From: Streptomyces cynarae | GTDB lineage: Bacteria; Actinomycetota; Actinomycetes; Streptomycetales; Streptomycetaceae | Assembly: GCF_025642135.1 (NCBI RefSeq) | Contig: NZ_CP106793.1 | Location: 5,610,001-5,674,000 of the forward strand | Reading direction: 5' to 3' | DNA length: 64,000 nucleotides | In this document: piece after piece, positions 10,536 through 20,645 of the stretch | How positions within the stretch are numbered: the stretch's first letter is position 1 | How the letters are laid out: each line of letters starts with the position of its first letter | Notes under the pieces: generated by a model | The model's input: the letters and a program-made list of their open reading frames with translations, nothing else | What the model was told of the DNA's origin: nothing | Database searches by the model: none | Made by a program: the position numbers and the translations under genes

Positions 10536-11462
10536 ATGGGCCGATACGTCGTGCGCCGCCTCCTGCAGGTGATCCCTGTGGTGATAGGCGTCACGTTCAT
10601 CATCTTCTGCCTGGTCTTCGCGCTGCCCGGCGACCCGATCCAGGCACTGGCCGGCGACAAGCGCGCCGACCCCAACATCGCGGCGATCCTCCGCGCGCAC
10701 TACCACCTGAACGAGCCGCTGTACCAGCAGTACTGGCACTACATCAGTGGCGTCTTCACCGGTGACCTCGGTGAGACCTACAACGGCCGTGCCATCTCGG
10801 ACATCGTCGCCGAGCGGTTCCCGGTCACGCTCAAGCTGGGCCTGACAGCCTTCGCCATCGAGGCCGTGATCGGCATCCTGGCGGGCATCATGTCCGCGCT
10901 GAAGAAGGGCAAGTTCCTCGACAACGTGGTGCTGGTCGCCACCCTCCTGCTGATCTCCATCCCGGTCTTCGTGCTGGGCAGCGTCCTTCAGCTGGAGCTC
11001 GGCGTGAACCTCAAGGCCACGCCGGTCGCCGGCATCGACAAGGGCTGGCCGCAGAGCTACATCCTCCCGGCCATCGTGCTCGCCTCGACCTCGATGGCGT
11101 ACATCGCACGACTGGTACGGACGAGCCTGACGGAGTCGATCCGGGCCGACTACGTCCGCACCGCGATCGCCAAGGGCCTGCCGCGGCGCCGGGTCATCGG
11201 CCTGCACGCGATGCGCAACTCCCTGATCCCGGTCGTCACCTTCCTGGGCTTCGACCTCGGCGCCCTGATGGGCGGCGCCATCATCACCGAGCGGGTGTTC
11301 AACATGCCCGGTATCGGCGGCCAGCTGGCCCAGTCCGTCTATCTGCGTGAGCGGCCGATCGTCGTCGGCCTGGTGACCCTGCTGGTGCTGATCTACCTGG
11401 CCGCCAACCTCGTCGTAGACCTGATGTACGCCGTGCTCGACCCGAGGATCCGCTATGAGTGA
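10536..11462 (+). CDS. oligopeptide ABC permease (OppB/DppB-like), cassette 1
   Basis: About 308 residues; inner-membrane permease subunit. It starts MGRYVVRRLLQVIPVVIGV, typical of the DppB/OppB group. It has a large extracytoplasmic loop between helices 1 and 2, about six membrane helices, and the cytoplasmic EAA-type loop near residues 200-220 (RTAIAKGLPRRRVIGLHAMRN) that contacts the ATPases. The ATG at 10536 follows a GGAG site. Its end overlaps the next permease by eight bases, so the two are coupled and should form the heterodimeric channel. Confidence 0.93.
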   Translation: MGRYVVRRLLQVIPVVIGVTFIIFCLVFALPGDPIQALAGDKRADPNIAAILRAHYHLNEPLYQQYWHYISGVFTGDLGETYNGRAISDIVAERFPVTLKLGLTAFAIEAVIGILAGIMSALKKGKFLDNVVLVATLLLISIPVFVLGSVLQLELGVNLKATPVAGIDKGWPQSYILPAIVLASTSMAYIARLVRTSLTESIRADYVRTAIAKGLPRRRVIGLHAMRNSLIPVVTFLGFDLGALMGGAIITERVFNMPGIGGQLAQSVYLRERPIVVGLVTLLVLIYLAANLVVDLMYAVLDPRIRYE

Positions 11463-12393
11463 GAAGACGATAGAGAGGCCCACCACCGACGAGGCCTCCC
11501 TCGCCAAGGAGATCGAGGCCGAGGAGAAAGCGGCGGCCCGTCAGGCCAGCCTGCTCAAGGACGGCTGGGCGGACCTGCGGAAGCGGCCCATGTTCCTCGG
11601 GACCGCCTTCATCATCGTCTGCCTGCTCGCGCTGGCGATCGTGCCCAGCCTGTTCACGGCGCGCTCCCCGTTCTCGGACGGCTTCTGCCAGCTGCAGAAC
11701 TCCATGAACGGGCCGTCGTCCGGGCACTGGTTCGGCTTCGACGTGCAGGGCTGCGACATCTACACGCGGACCGTGTACGGCACCCGCAACTCGATCGTCG
11801 TCGGCGTGGTGACCACCGTCGCCACCACTCTGATCGGCGGCCTGGTGGGCATGCTGGCCGGTCTGGTCGGCGGCTGGGTCGACGCGGTGCTGTCCCGGAT
11901 CACCGAGGTCTTCTCGGCTCTGCCGCTCATCGTCGGCGGTCTGCTGATCATGTCGATCTGGGGCGGCGGCGACGTGTGGACGGTGTCGTTCATCATGGCG
12001 ATCCTCGGCTGGCCGCAGGTCTTCCGGATCATGCGCGGCGAGGTCATCTCGAACAAGTACAACGACTACGTGATGGCCGCCCGTGCGCTCGGCGCGGGCT
12101 CGGGTCGGATCGCGTTCCGGCACATCCTGCCGAACACGCTCGCCCCCGTCATCGTCATCACCACCATGAACCTCGGTGTCTACATCGCCGCCGAGGCCGC
12201 CCTGTCCTACCTGGGCATCGGCATCCAGTACCCCAACATCTCGTGGGGTCTGATGATCAGTGACGCCCAGGACCGGTTCCTGACCTCGCCGCACGCGCTG
12301 CTGTTCCCGGCCGGCGCCCTGAGCATCACCGTGCTGGCGTTCATCATGCTCGGCGACGTCGTCCGCGACGCCTTCGACCCGAAGATGCGCTGA
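11455..12393 (+). CDS. oligopeptide ABC permease (OppC/DppC-like), cassette 1
   Basis: About 312 residues; second permease subunit, of the DppC/OppC group. A charged cytoplasmic N-terminus (residues 1-45) leads into the first helix. The extracytoplasmic segment contains GHWFGFDVQGCDIYTRTVYG, the standard GTD/FG..G.D block of OppC-type permeases. The EAA loop is around ARALGAGSGRIAFRHILPN. The start overlaps the upstream permease, and an ATPase gene follows after 11 bases. It pairs with the OppB-like subunit to form the translocation path. Confidence 0.93.
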   Translation: MSEKTIERPTTDEASLAKEIEAEEKAAARQASLLKDGWADLRKRPMFLGTAFIIVCLLALAIVPSLFTARSPFSDGFCQLQNSMNGPSSGHWFGFDVQGCDIYTRTVYGTRNSIVVGVVTTVATTLIGGLVGMLAGLVGGWVDAVLSRITEVFSALPLIVGGLLIMSIWGGGDVWTVSFIMAILGWPQVFRIMRGEVISNKYNDYVMAARALGAGSGRIAFRHILPNTLAPVIVITTMNLGVYIAAEAALSYLGIGIQYPNISWGLMISDAQDRFLTSPHALLFPAGALSITVLAFIMLGDVVRDAFDPKMR

Positions 12394-12404
12394 GGGAGGC
12401 GTAC

Positions 12405-13466
12405 GTGACCACCATCCAACCGACGGACGCCGTCCCGGCTCCGCGACCCGGCGACGCCGAGAAGACCGGCCCGCTGCTCGAAGTGCGTGACCTGCACGTC
12501 GAGTTCCAGACCCGCGAGGGTGTGGTCCGGGCCGTCAACGGCGTCAACTACTCGGTGAACTCCGGGGAGACGCTCGCCGTGCTCGGCGAGTCCGGCTCCG
12601 GCAAGTCCGTGACCGCGCAGGCGATCATGGGCATCCTTGACATGCCGCCGGCCCGCATCCCGCAGGGAGAGATCCGCTTCTACGGCGAGGACATGCTGAA
12701 GATGTCCGCCGAGGAACGGCGCAAGCTGCGCGGCGCGCGGATCGCGATGATCTTCCAGGACGCGCTCTCCGCGCTCAACCCCGTGCTCAGCGTGGGTTTC
12801 CAGCTCGGTGAGATGTTCCGCGTCCACCGGGGGCTCTCCCGCAAGGAGGCCAAGGCCAAGGCGATCGAGCTGATGGACCGGGTGAAGATCCCGGCGGCCG
12901 CGGCACGCGTGAACGACTACCCGCATCAGTTCTCCGGCGGTATGCGCCAGCGCATCATGATCGCCATGGCGCTCGCCCTGGAGCCGGACCTGATCATCGC
13001 CGACGAGCCGACCACGGCCCTCGACGTGACCGTCCAGGCCCAGGTGATGGACCTGCTCGCGGAGCTGCAGCGCGAGTACCACATGGGCCTGATCCTCATC
13101 ACCCACGACCTGGGTGTCGTCGCGGACGTCGCCGACAAGATCGCGGTGATGTACGCGGGCCGCATCGTGGAGACGGCGCCGGTGCACGAGCTGTACAAGC
13201 GCCCGGCCCACCCCTACACCCGGGGTCTGCTCGACTCGATCCCGCGCCTGGACCAGAAGGGCCAGGACCTCTACGCGATCAAGGGCTTGCCGCCCAACCT
13301 GCTGAAGGTGCCCGGCGGTTGCGCCTTCAACCCACGGTGCGAGAAGGCGCAGGACATCTGCCGCACGGAGCGTCCGCCGCTGGTCCCGGTGACCGAGCAG
13401 GACGGAACGGAACTGCCCGGCCGCGCGAGCGCGTGCCACTTCTGGAAGGAGACGATCCATGGCTGA
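12405..13466 (+). CDS. oligopeptide ABC ATPase (OppD-like), cassette 1
   Basis: About 353 residues; cytoplasmic ATPase driving peptide uptake. Motifs: Walker A GESGSGKS, signature FSGGMRQR, Walker [13 protein letters not shown] and H-loop ITHD. A C-terminal oligopeptide-ATPase extension with spaced cysteines ([16 protein letters not shown]) follows. The GTG start at 12405 lies after GGGAGG. Its last eight bases overlap the second ATPase gene, so the two nucleotide-binding subunits are probably made in equal amounts. Confidence 0.93.
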   Translation: MTTIQPTDAVPAPRPGDAEKTGPLLEVRDLHVEFQTREGVVRAVNGVNYSVNSGETLAVLGESGSGKSVTAQAIMGILDMPPARIPQGEIRFYGEDMLKMSAEERRKLRGARIAMIFQDALSALNPVLSVGFQLGEMFRVHRGLSRKEAKAKAIELMDRVKIPAAAARVNDYPHQFSGGMRQRIMIAMALALEPDLIIADEPTTALDVTVQAQVMDLLAELQREYHMGLILITHDLGVVADVADKIAVMYAGRIVETAPVHELYKRPAHPYTRGLLDSIPRLDQKGQDLYAIKGLPPNLLKVPGGCAFNPRCEKAQDICRTERPPLVPVTEQDGTELPGRASACHFWKETIHG

Positions 13467-14607
13467 GCCGACCAAGACCGGCGAGCCGCAGGACGCGACA
13501 CCGAACGTCTCCGCCGTGGACGTCGCCGACGTGCACTCCGAGGAGGAGGCGGTCGCCGCCCTCGAGGCGCCGGTCGACCGGGGCGAGCCGATTCTGCAGG
13601 TGCGCAACCTGGTCAAGCACTTCCCGCTGACCCAGGGCATCGTCATCAAGCGTCAGATCGGCGCGGTCAAGGCCGTCGACGGCGTCTCCTTCGACCTCTA
13701 CCAGGGCGAGACCCTGGGCATCGTGGGTGAGTCCGGATGCGGCAAGTCGACGGTGGCCAAGCTCGTGATGAACCTGGAGCGGGCGACCGCCGGTGAGATC
13801 TTCTACAAGGGCCAGGACATCACCAAGCTGTCCGGCAAGGCCCTCAAGGCGGTCCGCCGCAACATCCAGATGATCTTCCAGGACCCGTACACGTCGCTCA
13901 ACCCGCGTATGACGGTGGGCGACATCATCGGCGAGCCCTTCGACATCCACCCCGAGGTGGCCCCCAAGGGCGACCGGCGCCGCAAGGTGCAGGAGCTCCT
14001 CGACGTCGTGGGTCTCAACCCGGAGTACATCAACCGCTACCCGCACCAGTTCTCGGGCGGTCAGCGCCAGCGCATCGGCATCGCCCGCGGCCTGGCCCTG
14101 AACCCCGAGGTCATCATCTGCGACGAGCCGGTCTCCGCCCTGGACGTGTCGGTCCAGGCGCAGGTCATCAACCTGATGGAGCGACTGCAGGACGAGTTCA
14201 ACCTCTCCTACATGTTCATCGCGCACGACCTGTCGATCGTCCGGCACATCTCGGACCGCGTGGGCGTGATGTACCTCGGCAAGATCGTCGAGATCGGCGA
14301 CGACGAGCAGATCTACGACCACCCGACGCACCCCTACACCCAGGCGCTGCTGTCGGCGGTCCCCGTGCCGGACCCGGAGGCCCGTGAGCACCGCGAACGG
14401 ATCATCCTCACCGGCGACGTGCCGTCCCCGGCCAACCCGCCCTCGGGCTGCAGCTTCCGCACCCGCTGCTGGAAGGCCACGGACAGGTGCGCCGAGGAGG
14501 TGCCGCTGCTGGCGGTCCCGGAGCGCTTCAAGGGCGCGGACACCCCCGCGGCCCACGAGTCGGCGTGCCACTTCGCCGAGGAGAAGGACGTCGTGCACGC
14601 GGCCTGA
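13459..14607 (+). CDS. oligopeptide ABC ATPase (OppF-like), cassette 1
   Basis: About 382 residues; second ATPase. Walker A is GESGCGKST, signature [14 protein letters not shown], Walker [13 protein letters not shown] and H-loop IAHD, with the C-terminal oligopeptide domain (PPSGCSFRTRCW). The first 45 residues form an acidic, disordered extension not needed for the fold. The gene closes the five-gene cassette and is followed 20 bases later by a hairpin with a T-run. Confidence 0.93.
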   Translation: MAEPTKTGEPQDATPNVSAVDVADVHSEEEAVAALEAPVDRGEPILQVRNLVKHFPLTQGIVIKRQIGAVKAVDGVSFDLYQGETLGIVGESGCGKSTVAKLVMNLERATAGEIFYKGQDITKLSGKALKAVRRNIQMIFQDPYTSLNPRMTVGDIIGEPFDIHPEVAPKGDRRRKVQELLDVVGLNPEYINRYPHQFSGGQRQRIGIARGLALNPEVIICDEPVSALDVSVQAQVINLMERLQDEFNLSYMFIAHDLSIVRHISDRVGVMYLGKIVEIGDDEQIYDHPTHPYTQALLSAVPVPDPEAREHRERIILTGDVPSPANPPSGCSFRTRCWKATDRCAEEVPLLAVPERFKGADTPAAHESACHFAEEKDVVHAA

Positions 14608-14626
14608 CGTCCGCCTGGCATCCGTT

Positions 14627-14667
14627 CGGTTCCCGGTACCTCGTAAGGTGCCGGGAACCGGCGTTTT
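14627..14667 (+). terminator. terminator between cassettes 1 and 2
   Basis: Stem CGGTTCCCGGTACC / GGTGCCGGGAACCG (13 of 14 Watson-Crick pairs plus one G-T) with a six-base loop, followed by TTTT. It lies between convergent operons and may serve both. Confidence 0.85.
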
Positions 14668-14693
14668 CCGGAGGTGACGGGCTGTCTGAACCG

Positions 14694-15716
14694 TCAAGGG
14701 GCGACGACGGTCCGAGCCCAGTGGCACGCCACCTGCCCGACGTCGCTCCCGCCCAGCACGTCCGGTTCCCGCGTCCGGCACGCGTCCGCGACGCCCGCCC
14801 GTTCCGCCTCCCCGCCGGACAGGATCTGGCAGCGGGGGTGGAAGCGGCAGCCCGTGGGGATGCGGGAGGGGTCCGGGGGTTCGCCGGACAGGACGACAGG
14901 GGCGCCCGGGGCTTCCGGGAGGACCGACAGCAGCGCCTGGGTGTAGGGGTGCCGTGGGGCGGTGAGGACCTGTTCGACGTCGCCCGCCTCCACGATCCGG
15001 CCGAGGTACATCACCGCCACCCGGTCCGCGATGTTCCACGCCAGGCCCAGATCGTGCGTCACGACCAGCGCGGACAGGCCCAGTTCGGTGCGCAGGCGCA
15101 GCAGCAGGGCCAGGATCTCGCCGCGCACCGAGGCGTCGAGGGAGGCCACCGGCTCGTCGGCGACAATCAGTTCCGGGTCCAGGACGAGCGCGCCCGCGAT
15201 CACCACGCGCTGGCGCTGGCCTCCCGACAGCTCGTGCGGATAGCGCAGGAAGAAGCGCTCCGGTGGGCGGAGTCCCGCCCGGGAGAGGGCCCCCGCGACC
15301 GCCGTCTGCTCGTCTCCGCCGTACCCGTGGATCCGCAGCCCCTCCGCGACCGCCTCGTACACCGTGTGCCGGGGGTTGAGCGATCCGCTCGGGTCCTGGA
15401 GCACCAGCTGGACGCGCCTGCGGTACGCCTTCAGGGCCCGGGCGGAGTAGTCGAGCGGCCGCCCGGCGAAGCGGACGCTTCCCGACGTCGGCGGTACCAG
15501 GCCGAGCAGTGCCCGGGCCAGTGTCGTCTTGCCGCAGCCCGACTCGCCGACCAGCGCCACGATCTCCCCGGGGCGGATGTCGAGGTTCACACCGTCCACC
15601 GCCCGGGACGGCACAGCGCCGTGGCGCCCGGGGAAGGTCACGCGCAGTCCCTCCGCGCTCAGCAGCGGTGACTCAGTCGGTGAGGCCGTCGCCGGTGTCG
15701 TCGGTGAGGTCGTCAT
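14694..15716 (-). CDS. peptide ABC ATPase (DppF/OppF-like), cassette 2
   Basis: About 340 residues; ATPase subunit with Walker [10 protein letters not shown], signature [13 protein letters not shown], Walker [14 protein letters not shown]-loop VTHD and a C-terminal oligopeptide domain ([11 protein letters not shown]). The ATG at 15716 overlaps the stop of the preceding ATPase gene as ATGA and follows GAGGAG. It is the last gene of a five-gene minus-strand operon that sits between the two plus-strand cassettes. The sequence differs clearly from the ATPases of cassettes 1 and 3, so this is not a third copy of them. Confidence 0.92.
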   Translation of the reverse strand: MTTSPTTPATASPTESPLLSAEGLRVTFPGRHGAVPSRAVDGVNLDIRPGEIVALVGESGCGKTTLARALLGLVPPTSGSVRFAGRPLDYSARALKAYRRRVQLVLQDPSGSLNPRHTVYEAVAEGLRIHGYGGDEQTAVAGALSRAGLRPPERFFLRYPHELSGGQRQRVVIAGALVLDPELIVADEPVASLDASVRGEILALLLRLRTELGLSALVVTHDLGLAWNIADRVAVMYLGRIVEAGDVEQVLTAPRHPYTQALLSVLPEAPGAPVVLSGEPPDPSRIPTGCRFHPRCQILSGGEAERAGVADACRTREPDVLGGSDVGQVACHWARTVVAP

Positions 15717-16714
15717 GGGGTGCTCCTCGCGTCCTCCGTCGCCGCCGTCGGACCGGGGGCGGGATGTGGCGGCACATGCACGCACGCCGCCCGGCGGCTC
15801 GGGCCGGCGTCCCGCAGCTCCTGGTCCTGGGTGGCGCAGCCGTCCAGCACCACCGGGCAGCGCGGATGGAAGGCGCAGCCGGACGGCAGGGCGGACGGGT
15901 CGGGCGGATCGCCCGCCAGGCCGTGCGGGGCATAGCGGGAGGCCGGGTCGCCGATGCGGGGGAACGCCGCGGACAGGGCGCCGGCGTACGGATGCCGGGC
16001 GTCGTCGTAGAGCTGCCGGGCCGGGCCCTCCTCGACCACCCGGCCCGCGTACATCACCGCCAGCCGGTCGCAGGTCTCGGCGAGGACGGCGAGGTCGTGG
16101 CTGATCATGATCAGGCCGAGGTCCTGTTCGGCGACGAGTCGGCCGATCAGCCGCAGGATCTGCGCCTGGATCATCACGTCCAAGGCCGTCGTCGGCTCGT
16201 CGGCGATGACCAGCCGTGGGTCGCAGGCGAGCGCCATGGCGATCATCACGCGCTGGCGCTGGCCGCCGGACAGCTCGTGGGGGAACGCCGTCGCCCGTGC
16301 GGCCGGGAGGCCCACGTGCTCCAGCAGTTCGCCGGTCCTGCGCTTCGCCTCGGCCGCGGTCGCCTTGCGATGCAGCAGCATCGGCTCGGCGATCTGGTCA
16401 CCGATCCGGTGCACCGGGTTGAGGGAGTGCATCGCTCCCTGGAAGACGATGGAGGCCCCCGCCCAGCGGACCGCCCTGACCTGCCCCCACCGCATCGTCA
16501 GCACGTCCTCGCCGTCCAGCAGGACCTGTCCGCCGACCCGGGTGCCGGGCGGCAGCAGCCGCAGCAGGGCCAGTGCCAGGGTGGACTTCCCGCAGCCCGA
16601 CTCGCCCGCGATGCCGAGCCTCTGCCCCGCCTCCAGCACCAGGTCGACGCCCCGCACGGCGGCGGCCCCGCCGGCGTAGGTCACCTCCAGGTCCCTCACC
16701 TCGAGCAGCGTCAA
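15713..16714 (-). CDS. peptide ABC ATPase (DppD/OppD-like), cassette 2
   Basis: About 333 residues; Walker [10 protein letters not shown], signature [14 protein letters not shown], Walker [13 protein letters not shown] and H-loop ISHD, then the C-terminal oligopeptide region ([11 protein letters not shown]). The probable start is a TTG at 16714 whose last bases overlap the TGA of the upstream permease, with GGTGGAG just before it. Sequence upstream in this frame is antisense-like filler. The end is coupled to the next ATPase through ATGA. The start codon is the only real uncertainty. Confidence 0.9.
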   Translation of the reverse strand: MTLLEVRDLEVTYAGGAAAVRGVDLVLEAGQRLGIAGESGCGKSTLALALLRLLPPGTRVGGQVLLDGEDVLTMRWGQVRAVRWAGASIVFQGAMHSLNPVHRIGDQIAEPMLLHRKATAAEAKRRTGELLEHVGLPAARATAFPHELSGGQRQRVMIAMALACDPRLVIADEPTTALDVMIQAQILRLIGRLVAEQDLGLIMISHDLAVLAETCDRLAVMYAGRVVEEGPARQLYDDARHPYAGALSAAFPRIGDPASRYAPHGLAGDPPDPSALPSGCAFHPRCPVVLDGCATQDQELRDAGPSRRAACVHVPPHPAPGPTAATEDARSTP

Positions 16715-17667
16715 CGCTCCACCCCCAGCCGGGGGTTGAGGACGGACTCCACCGCGCGGCCGCACAGCGTGAAGGCCAGGGCGACGACGGCGATCGCGAT
16801 GCCCGGCGGCACCAGGTACCACCAGTCGCCGGAGCTCACCGCGCCCGCCTCGCGGGCGTCCTGGAGCAGACCGCCCCACGACACGACCGTCGGGTCGCCC
16901 ATGCCGAGGAAGGCGAGCGTCGCCTCGGCGAGGATGGACGAGGAGATCATCAGGGTCGTCTGCGCCAACACCAGCGGCATGACGTTGGGCAGCACGTGCC
17001 GCAGCATGATGTGAGCGTGGCCGCCGCCGAGCGCCCGCGCCCGCTCGATGTAGGGCCGGGACTCCACCGCCAGGGTCTGCGCCCGCACCAGCCGGGCCGT
17101 GGTCGGCCAGGACGTCACACCGATCGCCAGAATCACCGTACCGAGCGAGCGGGACATCACGGTGGCGAGCGCGATGGCGAGGACGAGCGTCGGCATCACC
17201 AGGAACCAGTCCGTGATCCGCATCATCACCGTGGCGTAGGCGCCCCGGAAGTGACCGGCGGTGATCCCGACCAGCGCGCCGATCGCCACGGACAGCACCG
17301 CCGCGAGCAGCCCGACCAGCAGCGAGATCCGCGAGCCCCACACCACCAGGCCCAGCAGGTTCCGCCCGAACCGGTCCGTGCCCAGCGGGAACCCGCCGCT
17401 CGGATGCTGAAGCGGCCGGCCCGGAGCGCCGGTCACACTCGACACGTCGGAACCGACGGTCAGCGGCGCGGTGAGCGCGACCGCGGCGAACAGGACGAGG
17501 ACGGCCAGGCCCACGAGCCCGGCGCGGTGCGTGCGGTAGTGCGCCCAGAAACGGGCGGCGGAGCGGCGGCGGCGCTGCCAGGCGAGCGTACGCGGGCTCG
17601 CCTTCGCCACCGGAGGAGTCGTGTCGGTACGGGTCGGCCCGCCCGGGGGAGTCGTGTCGGTCGTCAT
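16711..17667 (-). CDS. peptide ABC permease (DppC-like), cassette 2
   Basis: About 318 residues. A 45-residue Thr/Pro/Arg-rich cytoplasmic tail, containing two near-identical TDTTPP motifs, precedes the first helix. Then come the FPLGTDRFGRNLL block of DppC-type permeases, five further helices and the EAA loop ERARALGGGHAHIMLRHVLPN. The ATG at 17667 overlaps the upstream permease stop as ATGA. It forms the channel with the DppB-like subunit next to it. Confidence 0.92.
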   Translation of the reverse strand: MTTDTTPPGGPTRTDTTPPVAKASPRTLAWQRRRRSAARFWAHYRTHRAGLVGLAVLVLFAAVALTAPLTVGSDVSSVTGAPGRPLQHPSGGFPLGTDRFGRNLLGLVVWGSRISLLVGLLAAVLSVAIGALVGITAGHFRGAYATVMMRITDWFLVMPTLVLAIALATVMSRSLGTVILAIGVTSWPTTARLVRAQTLAVESRPYIERARALGGGHAHIMLRHVLPNVMPLVLAQTTLMISSSILAEATLAFLGMGDPTVVSWGGLLQDAREAGAVSSGDWWYLVPPGIAIAVVALAFTLCGRAVESVLNPRLGVER

Positions 17668-18674
17668 CGGCCCACCCGGGGGTCGAGCAGCGGATAGATC
17701 AGGTCGGCCAGCGTGTTCATGAGGATCACCGCCGAGGCGAAGACGAAGAACAGGCCCTGGACCAGGGGAAGGTCGGGCACGCTCAGCGCCTGGTAGAAGA
17801 GCCCGCCGAGGCCGGGCCAGGAGAACACGGTCTCCACGAGGATCACCCCCGCGACGGTCCGGCCGAGATTGACGAAGACCAGCGTCACGGTCGGCAGCAG
17901 CGCGTTCGGCACGGCGTGCCGGCGCCGGACCAGGTCGTCCCTCAGGCCCTTGGCGCGCGCGGTGGTCAGGTAGTCGCTGCCCATCTCGTCGAGCAGCGCC
18001 GAACGGGTGACCAGCAGCGTCTGCCCGTACTCGACCGCCACCAGCGTGATCACCGGCAGGACGAGATGGTGGGCGACGTCGACGGCGTACGCGAAGCCCT
18101 CCTTGCCGCCCGACTCCATGCCTCCGGTCGGGAACACACCCGGGACCGGGCCCACGCCCACCGCGAACACGATGATGAGCAGCAGGCCCAGCCAGAAGGA
18201 GGGGATCGAGTACAGGGTCAGCGCCACACCGGTGTTGAGCCGGTCGCCGAGCCGGCCGTGGCGCCACGCCGAGCGGGTGCCGAGGACGATGCCGAGGACC
18301 GTGTAGAGGACGAACGCGGTGCCGGTGAGCAGCAGCGTGTTCGGCAGCGCCTCGGTGATCCTGTCGATGACGGGTGCCCGGAACTGGTACGACGTGCCGA
18401 GGTCGCCCGTGAGCGCCTTGCCGCAGTAGTCCGTGAACTGCTGCCACAACGGCAGGTCGAGACCGAACTCCCTGCGATAGGCCGCCAGCTGCGCGGCCGA
18501 TACCGGGCGGCCGCCCGTCATGAACTTCACCGGGTCGCCCGGGATCAGCCGGAAGAGGAAGAAGCTGGTCACGAGGACGGCGAGCAAGGAGACGGCGGCG
18601 CCGCCCGCCTTGCCCGCCGCGTACCGCAGGTACGGGGTGCCGGCATGTGTCCGCAGTTCGCGCGCCGGTTCCAC
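17664..18674 (-). CDS. peptide ABC permease (DppB-like), cassette 2
   Basis: About 336 residues with six predicted membrane helices and a long first extracytoplasmic loop (IPGDPVKFMTGGRPVSAAQ onward), typical of DppB. The EAA loop is at TTARAKGLRDDLVRRRHAVPN. The GTG start at 18674 shares one base with the TAG stop of the binding-protein gene, and the stop is coupled to the next permease. An extra charged N-terminus (residues 1-20) precedes the first helix. Confidence 0.92.
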   Translation of the reverse strand: MEPARELRTHAGTPYLRYAAGKAGGAAVSLLAVLVTSFFLFRLIPGDPVKFMTGGRPVSAAQLAAYRREFGLDLPLWQQFTDYCGKALTGDLGTSYQFRAPVIDRITEALPNTLLLTGTAFVLYTVLGIVLGTRSAWRHGRLGDRLNTGVALTLYSIPSFWLGLLLIIVFAVGVGPVPGVFPTGGMESGGKEGFAYAVDVAHHLVLPVITLVAVEYGQTLLVTRSALLDEMGSDYLTTARAKGLRDDLVRRRHAVPNALLPTVTLVFVNLGRTVAGVILVETVFSWPGLGGLFYQALSVPDLPLVQGLFFVFASAVILMNTLADLIYPLLDPRVGR

Positions 18675-20521
18675 TACTCACGGTCCTCAGCGGTGGCGCG
18701 GCGCCGCAGGCCGAGGACCACCCCTGCGCCGACGAGGACCACGACGCCCGCGACGATGCCGACGACGACCCCGGTGGACGAGGAACCGCCCGAGGAGTCA
18801 CCGGAGTCCGCCGGTACGGCCGACCACCAGCTCCAGTAGCCGTCCTGGCCGTAGATGTTGCCCGCCTTCCGAGGCATGGTGGTGATCGACGCGATCTGGT
18901 CCGTCCGGTAGGCCTCGACCGCGTTCGGGTACGCCATGACGTTCATGTACCCGAGGTCGTACAGCCGCGACTCGGCCTGCTTGACGAGGGCGGCGCGTTC
19001 GACGGGGTCGTACTCCGCGAGCTGCCGGGCGTAGAGGTCGTCGTACGTCCGGTCGCAGATGAAGTTGTCCGTGGCGGCCGTGTCCTTGGGGGTCGCCGGG
19101 AGCGCCGCGCAGGTGTGGATGGACAGCACGAAGTCGGGGTCGGGGTTGACGGACCAGCCGTCGAAGGCGAGGTCGTACCTGCCGGCGAGCCAGGGGTCGG
19201 TCACGTTGTCCAGGCAGTCGAGCGTCAGGCCGATGCCGAGCTTGCCCCACCACTCCTTCAGGTACTGGCCGACGGCCTTGTCGTTCGGGTCGGTGGCGTG
19301 GCACAGCATGCGGTAGGTGAGAGGCTTGCCGTCCTTGCCCACGCGTTTGCCGTCGGCGTTCTCCCGGTAGCCCGCCTGGTCGAGGAGCCGGGCGGCCTTC
19401 GCGGGGTCGTAGGCCAGCTCCTGGGTCGCCGACGGCTTCCAGAAGTACGTGGAGAAGCGGGGCGGGATGTAGCCCTGACCCTCGACGGCGTGGCCCTGGA
19501 ACACCTTGTCGACGAGTGTCCTGCGGTCGACGGCCATGAACAGGGCGTGCCGCACCCGCTCGTCCAGGAGGGAGGGGTCGCCGTCGCCGAACTTCTGCCC
19601 GTTTCTCGCCCGGGCGCCGGGGTTGGTGGCGATGGCGTAGAAGCGGCGGCCCGGGGCGTCGTTGACCTTGATGTCCTTCACGCCCTGGAGCGAGGCGGCC
19701 TGAGCGGGTGTCAGGGAGGGCGAGCCGGCGACGATGGAAACCTCTCCCTTGCGCAGGGCCGCCACCGCCGCGTCCTGGTCCTTGTAGTACCGGAACACCA
19801 GCTCGTCGAACTTCGGGGCGCCCCGCCAGAAGTTCTTGTTGGCCTTGAGCCGCACATAGCTGTCGGGTTTGTAACCGGTCAGGACGAACGGCCCGTCACC
19901 GACCACGGGGAAGCTCTTGTCGTTGTTGAACGTCCCGAAGTCCCCGACCTTCTCCCAGACGTGCTCGGGCACGATCGGCACGTCGAGCGCGGTCATCGTG
20001 GCCTGGGGCTTCTTGAGCTCTATGACGAGCGTGGTGGCGTCCGGAGCCGTGACCTTCCGGAAGTTCGCGACGAAGCTGCCGTTCGCGGTGGCCGCCTTGT
20101 CGTCCGTCATCATCTTGTTGAACGTCCACGCCGCGTCCTCGGCGGTGACCTTCCGACCGTCCGACCACGTGGCGTCGGAGCGGATCGTGTACGTCCAGGT
20201 GAGCTTGTCGGCGGACGGCTTCCACCGGGTGGCGAGGCCCGGGACCGGGTGGGCGTCCCCCGCGTCGTAGTCGGTCAGGTACTCGTACATCAGCCGGTTG
20301 ATGCTGGTACTGACCAGGCGGGTCGCGAGGAACGGGCTCAGCGAGTCCACGCTCTGGGCGACCGCCACGGTGAGGACCGCGTCGCTCTCCTTCGCCTCGG
20401 CCTGCTGGGGTAAGGCCAGAGCGGCGGAGACCGTGAGGGCGGCGGCGACGAGCCGGGCTGAACGGTGTCGGGGACGGTCCGGGCGCGAGCGCCCTCTGCC
20501 GTGCTGGTCTTGCGTGCTCAT
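18674..20521 (-). CDS. peptide-binding protein with C-terminal membrane anchor, cassette 2
   Basis: About 615 residues; family 5 solute-binding protein, first gene of the minus-strand cassette. Unlike the others here it has no lipobox. A Sec signal peptide ends near LPQQAEA, and the protein closes with a Gly/Ser linker, a hydrophobic helix (VVVGIVAGVVVLVGAGVVLG) and a basic tail RRR, so it is probably held by a C-terminal transmembrane anchor. The core has the usual WSDGRKVTAEDAAWTFNKM block. The ATG at 20521 follows GAGG at nine bases. It should deliver peptides or similar solutes to the DppB/C pair beside it. Confidence 0.9.
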   Translation of the reverse strand: MSTQDQHGRGRSRPDRPRHRSARLVAAALTVSAALALPQQAEAKESDAVLTVAVAQSVDSLSPFLATRLVSTSINRLMYEYLTDYDAGDAHPVPGLATRWKPSADKLTWTYTIRSDATWSDGRKVTAEDAAWTFNKMMTDDKAATANGSFVANFRKVTAPDATTLVIELKKPQATMTALDVPIVPEHVWEKVGDFGTFNNDKSFPVVGDGPFVLTGYKPDSYVRLKANKNFWRGAPKFDELVFRYYKDQDAAVAALRKGEVSIVAGSPSLTPAQAASLQGVKDIKVNDAPGRRFYAIATNPGARARNGQKFGDGDPSLLDERVRHALFMAVDRRTLVDKVFQGHAVEGQGYIPPRFSTYFWKPSATQELAYDPAKAARLLDQAGYRENADGKRVGKDGKPLTYRMLCHATDPNDKAVGQYLKEWWGKLGIGLTLDCLDNVTDPWLAGRYDLAFDGWSVNPDPDFVLSIHTCAALPATPKDTAATDNFICDRTYDDLYARQLAEYDPVERAALVKQAESRLYDLGYMNVMAYPNAVEAYRTDQIASITTMPRKAGNIYGQDGYWSWWSAVPADSGDSSGGSSSTGVVVGIVAGVVVLVGAGVVLGLRRRATAEDRE

Positions 20522-20615
20522 CGATGCTGACCTCACGTCATCACTGCACGGGGACGGCGGTTCGGGGAACGGCTTGATCGGGCCGGATCGGCTGACGCCG
20601 GATGGGTGATGAGTG

Positions 20616-20645
20616 TGTCTATCAGCGGTGCTCCGCACCCGTCAA
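20616..20645 (-). promoter_or_regulatory. candidate promoter of cassette 2
   Basis: On the minus strand TTGACG (20645-20640) is followed after 18 bases by TAGACA (20621-20616), close to the vegetative Streptomyces pattern, leaving a leader of about 90 bases before the ATG. A second TTGACG lies just upstream. The rest of the 378-base divergent gap (20522-20899) must also hold the cassette 3 promoter, which I could not place. Confidence 0.45.

Noticed and set aside
8664..11507. A 947-codon minus-strand frame antisense to the cassette 1 binding protein and permease
   Set aside because: It lies opposite clear OppA and permease genes; the composition is shadow-like and no ribosome site fits.
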